Assembly: GCA_015680685.1 (NCBI GenBank)
Contig: MNCI01007659.1
Location: 12,848 to 76,847, forward strand
Source of the DNA: Gnetum montanum
Lineage: Eukaryota > Streptophyta > Gnetopsida > Gnetales > Gnetaceae
Length of the DNA stretch: 64,000 nt
Direction: 5' to 3'
This document shows, one piece after another, positions 34,605 through 44,124 of this stretch. The translations under genes and the position numbers were made by a program. A model generated the notes under the pieces. That model ran no database searches. It saw only the letters and a program-made list of their open reading frames with translations, and was not told the origin of the DNA. Each line of letters opens with the position of its first letter. Within the stretch, counting starts at the first letter, position 1.

Positions 34605-37600
34605 ATGAAGGTGTTCTCATGGGATTGCAAGGGCTAGGGTACCCCATATAAACGGCATACCTTGCAATGTATGGTGCGTGATGAGGGATGCGATATTATG
34701 TCTACAAGAGATGAAACTTTAGCAGACGGAAGCTCATGTTTTACAATGGCCAAGTTAGCACAGTCACCTGGCATCCAGCAGGGGATGGGCAAGAGGCCTT
34801 GCGGTCCTCACCAAGGTGGACTCCTATGTCTTGGACACTTCCGACTAGTGCATCACGGTGCACCTGCCGGGGTCGAACGTGTGGGTAACCAACGTCTAGG
34901 ACGCCGAGGGATGGCAAGACCGCCTTCAAGAGCTATCCCGGGTAGTGGGGCTTATCCCCAATAACACTGGCTGGTTGCTGCTCGGCAACTTCAACCAAAG
35001 GCTCTACATCTGGGAGAAGACTGGAGATAGTCTGGCAAAGCCCCCAGGGGCCTCCAAAATTCTCACGTTGTTACAGCGTACTAGTCTCATCGACATGGAA
35101 ATCGCGGGGTGCACATACACCTAGAATAATCGCAAATAGGGTGTGGCGCGGGTCCAATCTCGAATTGATCGGGTGTGGGTCAGTAAGGCGCTACTAACCG
35201 AGTGGGAAATCCAAGCATACGGAGTTGCTCGGATGGCCTCGGATTACCGCCCCATCCTTTGCCAGCTAGAACAAGATGTGTTTCGGGCCCCACACCCGTT
35301 CTGGTTCGAACGCACCTGGCTATGCAAGTCGTGGCTGGGCAAATTGGTTCAGGACATCTGGGAGGGATATACGACCTCAGTGCATGCGCGCGATTTCCTT
35401 AAAAATGGGTTAAAAACCCTCAAAAGCCAAATTAAAAACCTCGGTACCACAAAAAAATACAGTTTTAAAGGATACCGAATTCAGATCCAGGCCAAACTGT
35501 AGGAAATTCAGACACAATAGGAACAAGGGACTGATCACACACGCGAGGAACTCATCCTCCTAGCCAAGCTACAACTTCTGCAACGAGAAGAGGAAGAGTA
35601 TTGGTGCCAATGCGCCCGCATGCAGTGGCTAAGGGTAGGGGACTAGCACACGAAATTTTTTTTTACAGCGACGAAGGCACACCGCAACACTCGCCAATGA
35701 ATGATGCAAGGCCTCATTCATGGAGAACAACCACACCCACATTCAGGGGCCACCATACTGCTACAGTATTGGCAACAAGTCTGGAATTGGCAGCCAACAG
35801 ATCCCATTTCTATGCCGTTGCAGAAAAGTTTAAATCCGGCTGACAACCTGCAACTTCTGCAACCTTTCTTGCGCCAAGAGCTTCGAATCACGCTTCACGA
35901 CATGCCGACAAATAAGGCCCCTGGGCCAGATGGGTGGCCCATTGAATTCTTCCATGAATTCGAGGACGTGCTGGGGGCAAATTTGCTAGATGCTTTTAAT
36001 TCCATGCTAACATGGCGATAGGTTTGCAAATAAATCAACTACTCCCGTGTGGTCCTGCTGCCAAAGACGGAGAATCCCACATCCCTAGGACATTTTTGTC
36101 CCATCGAAGTCTGCAACTCGCTTCTACGTTTATTTTCTCGCATGCTGGTTGCCAGGCTACAACCCCTCATGCCATGACTCGTGGGGAAAAATTAGGCTGC
36201 TTTTATGAAGGGTCGTCATCTTCCAGACCAAGTCCTACTACTGCAGGAAATTCAGCACTCCCTTCGAGCAGCTAAATTACCAGGCCTCTGCATCAAGCTT
36301 GACATAACCAAGGCCTACGATTTCGTGAGCTGGGCCACCCTGAGAAAGGTACTGCAAGCGAAAGGCTTCGATAAGGCTTTCATGGAGCTTTGCCTGCAGA
36401 TTCAATGGGGAGGGCGGTACTCGTTGGATATAGATGGTCACCTGTGGGGCTTTCACGGGACCGGATGCAGGCTATGACAAGGTGACCCTCTCTTGCTTCT
36501 CCTTTTCCTGATGATGATGGACCTCCTACAAACGTACTGTGTAGAGGAAGGGGTCCAAGGAATGAACATGCACGACATCTCATGTCCAACCACCCATTAC
36601 GTGGATGACATCATGATCTTCACTAGGGCTACCGTGCTGCAGGCCAGGGTGTTAATGAGGGCGCTGAATAGAATGCAACGTGAAGTGGGACTGGCACCCA
36701 ACCCAGGGAAATCCACATTATATTTCACACACACCCATCCTTCAATACGTAGCAAGGTCATTCAAATCCTGGGGATCCTACCTGGGGAGGTGGAAGACAA
36801 ATAATTGGGCATCCCCATCCACAACTGGCACAGACTACAAACCTAGCAGGCTCTCATTATGAAAATCCAAAAACACACAACACACTGGACAAATAGCTTC
36901 TTGTCCTGCAAAGGGAAAATCGTGCTAGCGTCTATCGTGTTGGGGGCCATGGCAAGGTTTGCTACCTCAATGGCCTCCTCACCCTCTGGAGTCACCAAAA
37001 AAATCGATACGATTATCTGGGACTTCGTGTGGTCAAGAGGCAAGGGAGGGAAAAAGATGCACCTGGTGGCATGGGAGAAGACCACCTGTCCTCGCTCTGC
37101 AGGGGGGATGGGCATGCTTCCTTTCACGATTGAAGCGACCTTAGGAAGACAAAGACTTATTCGGTGACTTTCTACAACGAATGATGGCCCCTCTTTATGG
37201 GCACAAATCCTGCGGCAGAAATATAGCCCTTGGGTGGTGGCTAACTCTGACTCTCAAGTGTGGTAGCAGCTATGCACACACGTAAGGTCGCTAGACCATG
37301 AAAATGAGATCACGCTGCATCCCCGACAGCTCCTCCAGAGACAGTTCATGACCGATCCACAGTGGATGCAGCTGTGGAAGGGCATTCTACCAGAAAAAAT
37401 TAAAATGTTTGGGTGGTTGATTCTCCACCATGGTCTCCCTGTTCAGGCCATCCTACAGACACGAGGCCTGCCAATCAGTAATCATTACCCATTGTGCAAT
37501 CAACACACAGAAATGCTGCAGCACTTCGTGCATGAGTGCCACATGACTAGACAATTATGGCGAATAGCTGGCCTTCATTTGCCATAGTTCTCTGGTAATT

Positions 37601-37800
37601 CACCGACGCTAGTGACGCTATGGATCTTGTGGCGGGCCAGGAACGATCGCGTCTTTAAAGGGGCAGCCCTCCCTCCCATGGCCATGCTGACCAACAAGTT
37701 CCAAAAATTTTGGCACGAAATTACCGCAGCAATGGATCCGCACGTCCACCTCGAGCCACCTGTTACAGCCCTCCAACGTCGACCGGATCTTTGGAGCTAG
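34605..37800 (+). pseudogene. LINE ORF2: endonuclease, reverse transcriptase, zinc-binding domain, broken
   Basis: The start 'MKVFSWDCKG' at 34605 matches the usual ORF2 opening. A frameshift near 34700-34780 moves into one frame that then continues to 37800, broken only by stops. Endonuclease: 'WLLLGNFNQRLYIWEK' near 34972 and 'IDRVWVSKALL', 'ASDYRPILCQLE' near 35165-35260; the expected GDFN and SDH active-site motifs read GNFN and SDY. Reverse transcriptase: 'NKAPGPDGWPIEFFHEF' near 35910, 'FMKGRHLPDQVLLLQE' near 36202, 'LDITKAYDFVSWATL' near 36297 and 'HYVDDIMIF' near 36596, catalytic Asp pair intact. The thumb and 'LPEKIKMFGWLILHHGLPVQ' near 37390 lead to a zf-RVT motif ('YPLCNQHTEMLQHFVHEC') near 37487. 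The element is dead through stops and loss of endonuclease residues. Confidence 0.85.
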
Positions 37801-38926
37801 ATCTCTTGCATGAGGTGGACAGAAATTCTGCCCAGAATGGCAGCTGACCCAGAGATGGACACCCAATCCTTCTACATGAATTGGGGCGAAGAGGCTACCA
37901 TTTTCAGGGGACACTAGATTCTGATCACAGTTGCATAGGTTACTTCTGTGATCGAAGCACCCATAAGCAGTGTTCATATCCCCCCGATCACTAGTTCGCA
38001 CGTGGCGGCTGCAGATTTTTTCCAGGGCCCCATCCCCAAGACGGTTAGCAAACACATCAGGGGGATAGCCCTCTCACCTGACTGGAGTGTGGCAGCTGAG
38101 TTGCTTGAGCGATGCTTCATACACTCAGGATCGCACCAGAAACTGAATGGGATGCACTTTAGGTTCCTACAATGCATGTGCAATGAGACTCCCATCAACC
38201 TCCCGCTATTCCTCTAGGAGTCTCTGTGGCGATGACGTCCAGGCAAACATCCAGGGGTGATACGGGCCCTGTGGTTGGCCAGTATCCCAGTCCTGCCAAT
38301 GCAACCAATAAACTGTCCAGAGTTGAGGTAGCAGCATAAGAGGAAGAGGCGCAGGTATGGTGCGGGGGTCACAATGGCCAGAAATAGTGCCGTGATTAAC
38401 CCCTGGCACCATCCAAGAACAGGACCAACTGAGACAAACCCTAGAGGGTGAGACGCCAACGATAAAAGAATGTGCCACAAGCAACACAGAGGGGCAACGC
38501 CCACCATCCCCTACACAGTCACCAATCCAGACACTACTTTGGATCGAAGGCGTCATCAAGGACCATATGATGGGCATCGCCCAGATAATTGAGGAAAATC
38601 AACATCACCTCATGGTAGCCCAGGGGCAGCCAGGTCCTAGCCCTCAAACAGTCAAAGAGAACCGTCAGTCCAGGCACAATCCCCCCAAAAGTTAGCTAGC
38701 GGTGTAGGAGACTCTTGGGGGAATCCTAGTTAGGGAATGCACCCTGATTAACGATCGGGGCAAGGACGGCCGACATCCGCGGGGATGCTCATGGCGGAGG
38801 AGGGCCTTGGGGAATTCTGGGGTTTTGTTCTTGGCCGGTGTGGGGCCAGCAGACTTGGCCCGCATTGTACAAATGTATAGCTCTTTTTTTGGGAATACAA
38901 ATTCGCTCGATTTTTTCCGAAAAAAA
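37801..38926 (+). other. LINE 3' region with an unrecognised coding-like extension
   Basis: After the ORF2 stop the same region keeps coding-like composition: an 89-codon open stretch (37948-38217) reads 'VIEAPISSVHIPPITSSH' and 'FFQGPIPKTVSKHIRGIALS', and further decayed text follows to about 38870. No domain is recognised. The last 100 bases ('cattgtacaaatgtatagct', T-runs, 'aatacaaattcgctcg', A-run) look like the usual 3' untranslated end of plant L1 elements. The extension could be a C-terminal or third ORF, or 3' UTR. Confidence 0.45.
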
Positions 38927-38942
38927 AAGAAGTAAGCATCAT
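38927..38942. repeat. Target-site duplication, right copy (LINE)
   Basis: Exact repeat of 33095-33110, beginning within the A-run end of the LINE. Confidence 0.9.
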
Positions 38943-39780
38943 CATCAACACAACAAGATTACAAGTCCAAAAAATCAAGAGTATAAAATCAAGTTCAAGA
39001 GGAAAAAGCCAAGTCATAAACATTTTTCACAAAGGTCCTTAACGAGAGCAACAATCATCCAATCATCACATAATAAAGAAAATATTTAAGATCATCTTTT
39101 ACAGCTAAGATATTAAGATTAAGCCTATGAAGATTAATCAAGATTAAGACTAAAGTCCAAGACATCAAGATTCTAGAAGATTAAGCATCAAACTCAAGAC
39201 CATCTTTAAGATTCACACAACAATAAGAAAGACAAACTCAAAAGGAAAAAGATCTAGTTCTAAAGCAAGAAGCATCAAAGGAACAACTCAAGCAAGCAAG
39301 ATTAAAGTAAAAGCATTACCAACAATTTCAAAATTTTGGCATTGGAGGAGGAATAGTTAGGTTTTTAAAAATTTTCAATTTTTTTTATTATTTTTTAAGT
39401 TTTAAACTTATGGTTATATTAATTTATTTAAAATCTAAATGTCATGTAACCAGAAAGAAAAAAGCTAGGAAATGATAAATAGGAAAAGCTATGTTCAAGT
39501 AGAACATTTTATATAAGAGGGATAAAATGCACATGAAGATTGGGCTAAACCCCTCTCCTCAACCAATAAATAGAAGACATGGACCTCCTTTTAAATACAC
39601 AATTAGAACAATGAAGAGTTCAAGATTAGTATTATCAAGTTGTTTTCCTTCCTCTCTTGCTTCATTTTCAAGTTTTCAATTAACGCTACTCTATAAGCCC
39701 CACCAATCATATTCTTGCAGCCATGAATTCTTGATTAATTCTCTCCTCATTACAATCTAATGAATAACCACCCCTCTCAC
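38943..39780 (+). mobile_element. Right part of the LINE-interrupted purine-rich repeat (probable LTR)
   Basis: The sequence continues the purine-rich style seen left of the LINE ('caagattaag', 'atcaagatt' words), followed by a TATA-like 'ttttaaatacac' at about 39590 and a pyrimidine-rich segment to about 39780. A 77-codon ORF at 39527-39760 has no known motif. Confidence 0.25.
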
Positions 39781-40827
39781 ACAAATTATAATCTATTATT
39801 GATTCAAGTTGCCCCTCATGATGATGCATGATAATTTAGAAGATATAAGAGAAATTATTGTTGCCCAAGGCTAATTTTAGGCAATGTATAGTAAATAAAA
39901 TTTGAAATTTAAATTCAAATTTTATTACATTAGTAAATCCTCTAGATTTATTGGATAGGTAAAATATACATACTATGAGTTATGAAAATATCATAAAGAA
40001 AATTACCAAGTATTTTTAATAACATTTGGAATAAATCAACCAAATTTTCAATTATAATTTCTCATTTGTGCAATATGTTCCAATGTTGTATATTACAAAA
40101 AATATTAGATTCATCTACAATAATATTATAGTGCGTAGTTAATATATTCATTCTTTACAAGCAATGTTTAGCCATCTACCTATTTCAACACTCAGATGAT
40201 GAGATCCTATTCATGCTATGTGAGTTGTAGAGATGAGTAAAAGTTTGCATTTGAAGATACTAGCATGTTCACCACCTTGCACTCAACTATAACACAAGAC
40301 TATAGAAAAAAATATATTATTTTATTATATATTTTTTACAAATAAGTACATCCCACCACAAGGCTACTCCATTTCTACCCAAATCATAAGTACATTAGGC
40401 TTCGAATCCAAAAACTCTTTTTTATGGGTATACTTTAAATCCATAACCTCCTAGGTGTGCAACAAAATGCTAAGTTAGATTTTAGTAGGCCATGTTGAGT
40501 TATAAAGTTCTAATTAGACTATATATAAAGTTCTAAAATTATTCAAGCTTGGACATAGTCACTTGAAGAGATTAGACTTTTGAGTAATAATCCATAAAAT
40601 ACTAAAACAAATAAGGTCATATGCTTTGTACCGTAAAAGTTCTAGTTCAAATCCCAATTCCAATACCTTAAATGTTAATTTGAATGCATATTTATGGCCT
40701 AGATAAAGAATCCAAATATTATTTAAAAAATGGCAAATAGCGCTCCATATTTGAGGTGGGGCAATATAATGAGAACCCATCTAAAAGTTCAAGTCAATTT
40801 TAATTTAGAGTTGTTTTCACTAAAATG
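39781..40827. other. AT-rich DNA, nothing recognised
   Basis: No gene, element end or clear repeat was found here. A 73-codon minus-strand ORF (40559-40780) has no known motif. Confidence 0.3.
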
Positions 40828-41052
40828 ATGATGAAGATTGAGAAACCTATAATTTGAAAAAGTTTGAGTTTACCTAGTTATTGGGAAAAAATGCCTAAGA
40901 GAAAGAGGCCTATGATAATTAAGAAAACCTAGAAAAAGAGGCCTAATGACGATTGAGAAAACTTGTAATTTGAAAAGTCTCAGTCCAGTTATTTATAGGA
41001 AAAAGAGGCCTTGGAGGGTTCAACATAGACAGTAATATTGCTAAGGTTAGAA
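40828..41052 (+). repeat. Kinase upstream region, left part (matches 2758-3000)
   Basis: From 'atgatgaag' onward this matches 2758 onward: 'gagaaacctataatttgaaa', 'gaggcctaatgac', 'ggccttggagggttcaacat', 'attgctaaggtta'. Homology stops at the LINE insertion near 41053 and resumes at about 43010. Confidence 0.75.
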
Positions 41053-43010
41053 TGGTGGAGCAATATTGTACACTCTTAGGTTCCACTATAAATTGGAATA
41101 AATCCTCTGTTTATAGCTTTTCCGGCAATTACAACCATGTGACCAACTATAACTGGAACCAACTCCAAGATCAAGACATCGTTAAGATTCTGGGGATCCC
41201 TTTCCATTTTAGAGGTTCAACATCTATTCTCTGGGAGCAGGTTATTCTTCGGATTCAAAAGAAACTTGATAAAAGGAAGACTAAACCCCTCACACTTGCA
41301 GTTAAATACCTGGTTTGTAAGTCCATTTGTGCGTCCACCCATGTGTATTACTCTTCGTGTTGGACCCCCTCCCAAGCTGCCTACTTGAAGCTTGAACGAC
41401 TATTTTGCGATTTTATGTGGTCCTCCAAAGACTCTCAGAAAGGATTTCATCGAGTCGCCTGGAATATTGTTACTCTCCCCAAGAATAAAGGTGGCTTAGG
41501 TCTTTTGAATTCCTATAAGCAGGGAATTACCCTAGTTGCTAAGTGGTTGGTTTAGCATTTAGATACCTTAGACATCATTGGGACCCTCCTCCAATTACGG
41601 CTTCATCAAGCATGTCCTAAAAACAAGCCCTTTTGGAAAGGCATCCATTTTGTCAATTGGATCTTTTCCCCTCTCACTATCATTCTTCCAGGTTCTCATG
41701 TTTTCAAAAGCATCTGAGGACCTGGCAAATTCTACATAGTTACATTGACTAGACTAACGTTAAGATCAACCCTACTCTCCTCTCTAGATTGTGTCCATGG
41801 TGGTTACCTCTGTCACCTGCTCCCCTTGCCATCACAAAGGCTAAGGTGGCTACCTCGTGGTTTCGAAAAGGTGTCATATCCTTGAATTGTCTTAGGCTGG
41901 CTAGCCGTTGGATTTCGAGGGTAGAGTTTAGCAATTTGTATGGGGAGTCAACTACAATGAACCATTGCCTAGTCCAGATCTACTCCTTTCTCCACGGTCA
42001 TTCACACATTGATGTTACAGTGCAAAGCCCTTTTCAAGGCCTTCAATGGCTTAATGGGGTTAAACTCTTACCCTATCGGCCATCTATCCCCTTTCATCTT
42101 ATGCACGACCCATCCGAGGTCATTCAACGCTGCAATAAGCATTGGCACAAACATGAGTCAGTTTCATTCTGAATCCCTCTCTTCCAAAATATTTGGAATC
42201 TTCCGACCCTCCCCAAAATTAAGCAATTCCTCTAGTGTCTCCTCCACCATGGTCTACCTATTGGTAAACGGTTAGAATATCTAGGAATTCCCAATCCCAA
42301 TTGCCCTCTCTGTGGTGGACAAGATGACTTTGTCCATGTGTTTTGGCATTGTCCCTTTGCTCAACATGTGTGGAAGTGGGCTTCCATAGTTTTTCCTTCA
42401 TACCAGCTATCTCAAGAGGATGTCATATTTGGCTTTTTAAACATTACTTCTGCTAATCTCAAGTTTCTATGGAAAGTTATTAGGCCTACTATTTTATATT
42501 ATATTTGGAAGCAAAGATGCAATGTTATATTTCAAAGGACAGATTATTCTAATAAATGTTTGCTCACCAAGTTAGAGAAGTTGCAGATCTTTCGCCTCAT
42601 TCATTTCCAACTCACATCTCAAGCATCCAAGTTCAATCTGGATAGACATCAGTTGGTTCATCTCATGCAACTGTGGGAATGACTTGTGCATTCCAGTAAC
42701 ACTCATCATCAGTAATCTCTGCAAGGAAGCTTTCCGTTTTTATTATGAGGAGTCACCATTGGAACTCTCTCTATCCTTAATTCAGAGTTTTTTTTTTTCT
42801 TTCTTTCTTTTCTTTCCTTATCTAATTCTATGTCCTTCTATCTTGTAACAAGTCAGCATGGGTGGACGTTTGGTGGTGCCCAAATTCGGGTTTCCTCCCT
42901 TGATACTTGTTTATTTATAAGGCTAGTCCGAGTTTCATGCATAGTGCTCTCAGCTTCCCCTTTCCCCTTAACCCCATGACTTGTTCAGGTTACTCTAACT
43001 AATACACTGT
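41053..43010 (+). pseudogene. 5'-truncated LINE: end of reverse transcriptase plus zinc-binding domain
   Basis: The first codons read 'VEQYCTLLGSTINWNKSSVY', the region just after the LINE RT active site ('F---SGL-IN--KS'). A 167-codon open frame (41052-41555) covers thumb sequences: 'DIVKILGIPFHFRGST', 'LAVKYLVCKSICASTHVYYS' and 'FHRVAWNIVTLPKNKGGLGL'. Decayed text follows, then 'CPLCGGQDDFVHVFWHCPFA' near 42301, the zf-RVT motif with Cys-Cys-His-Cys in place, followed by 'VWKWASIVFPSY' (open frame 42338-42682). A 3' untranslated part with pyrimidine runs (42787-42815) ends near 43010. No poly(A) or clean target duplication was found. It splits the upstream repeat of the kinase gene. Confidence 0.8.
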
Positions 43011-43585
43011 TAATATCAATAATAATTAATGACGTCCTAGAAAGTATTCTAAGCATGATATTCCCATGTTGATATTCAATAATAATTAATGACGTCCTTC
43101 ACTGCAACAATCATAAAAATTGCATCCCGAGTCATCATGTTAGAAAATAGATACCCGCACAGCGACACCCTACATGCTAGCTAACCTAATGGAGATTTTT
43201 TAATTAAAAAAAATTAATAACGTTGGCACCAGCAATTGCAAAGATGAATGCATTCACAATTCAAGCCTAAGACCGCTTACCAGATGTCGTTGCATTTAAC
43301 TTCACCTTGGAAAAAATGGCCTAAAGATGATGATGGAGAAAAGCATAATTTGAAAAGTTTGGGTCCATGGGAAAAAAAGAGGCCCTCGACGGTTCAACGT
43401 AGACTGTCACCGAAATCAATTTTAATGGGACCCGTTCACATTAAAATGATGATGATGATTCGAGAAAACTTGCAACCTGCAGTTGCGGAGGTTAAAATGG
43501 TGGTCATCGTCAAAATGGTGGTCATCGTCAATGAAAAAGTATGGTGGTCATGGTCAAAAGTGATGGCTAACAGAAACACAAGAGG
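43010..43585 (+). repeat. Kinase upstream region, right part (matches about 3000-3605)
   Basis: After the LINE, 'gaaagtattctaagcatgat' matches 'gaaaatattctaagcgtgat' at about 3010. Then 'aataataattaatgacgtcc' (twice here, once in the other copy), 'taataacgttggcaccagca' and 'gggacccgttcacattaaaa' follow in the same order as at 3137-3480. This lies 0.5-1.1 kb ahead of the kinase start codon. Confidence 0.75.
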
Positions 43586-43646
43586 TTAAAATGGTGGTCA
43601 TCGTCAATGAAAAAGTATGTGGTCATCGTCAATGAAAAAGTATGGG
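43496..43646 (+). repeat. Minisatellite, unit about 17 bp, upstream of the kinase gene
   Basis: The word GTGGTCATCGTCAA (one copy has TGG for TCG) occurs five times between 43500 and 43630, often followed by 'tgaaaaagtatg'. The related block at 3528-3570 has only two copies, so the array expanded or shrank after duplication. Confidence 0.75.
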
Positions 43647-43868
43647 GCAACGTGATGGCCCCGCAAATTTGATGGAAACGGTCAAGGTTGCTTAAAAGAA
43701 ACGGCATATAGTATTCAACCAATAATCTGGAAAAGTTTGAATCTTTCCATGACAAAAATGAAACAGAAGCGATACACGGGAAGAGAACTACCAATATAAC
43801 TTATATTATGAAAGAAATTATGGTTTATGGCCAAATATTTTTAATTTAAATTTAAATGTATTTTATTT

Positions 43869-43930
43869 AATAACCATTTTCTCAGAAAAATATATTAATA
43901 TATAAATAACCATTTTCTCAGAAAAATATA
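43869..43930 (+). promoter_or_regulatory. Duplicated 26-mer with TATA-like core, candidate core promoter of the kinase gene
   Basis: 'aataaccattttctcagaaa' plus six more bases occurs at 43869-43894 and again at 43905-43930, 36 bp apart. Between the copies lies TATATAAATA (43899-43908), about 220 bp before the start codon, a reasonable place for a TATA box. No transcription start can be read from sequence alone. Confidence 0.4.
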
Positions 43931-44124
43931 AAAATATATTAATATGCCAGGAACATTAAACACCTGAAGCAAAGACCCTTTTGAAAAGGTTTCCTTGCAG
44001 AAACAGAAAACGTGTAACTTTGGCAATCCATTAGGTTTCTTGCAAGTAGGGTTGCATTTAATTTCATTTTGCATTAAATCTTTAAATTGTTGGATTTCTT
44101 CTTCCATTGCCTGCAGAAACCACA

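Larger units (their letters stand above)
33111..38926 (+). mobile_element. Near-full-length plant L1-type LINE, 5.8 kb
   Basis: A block visibly richer in G+C than its surroundings, bounded by exact 16-bp target-site duplications and ending in an A-run (38920-38929). It carries ORF1 (33128-34099) and ORF2 (34605-37800), both in sensible order for a plant L1 element, then about 1.1 kb of 3' sequence. The 5' end keeps the start of ORF1, so truncation is slight or absent. Both ORFs hold stops, so it cannot move on its own. The exact duplications suggest an insertion younger than the surrounding LTR elements. Confidence 0.9.

Noticed and set aside
37618-38577. Minus-strand ORFs of 74-145 codons across the LINE 3' region
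   Set aside because: They lie antisense to LINE sequence and have no known motif; GC-rich DNA yields such ORFs by chance.
44107-44124. Upstream TTG as kinase start
   Set aside because: The ATG at 44125 is in frame and directly precedes the signal peptide; TTG starts are not expected in plant nuclear genes.
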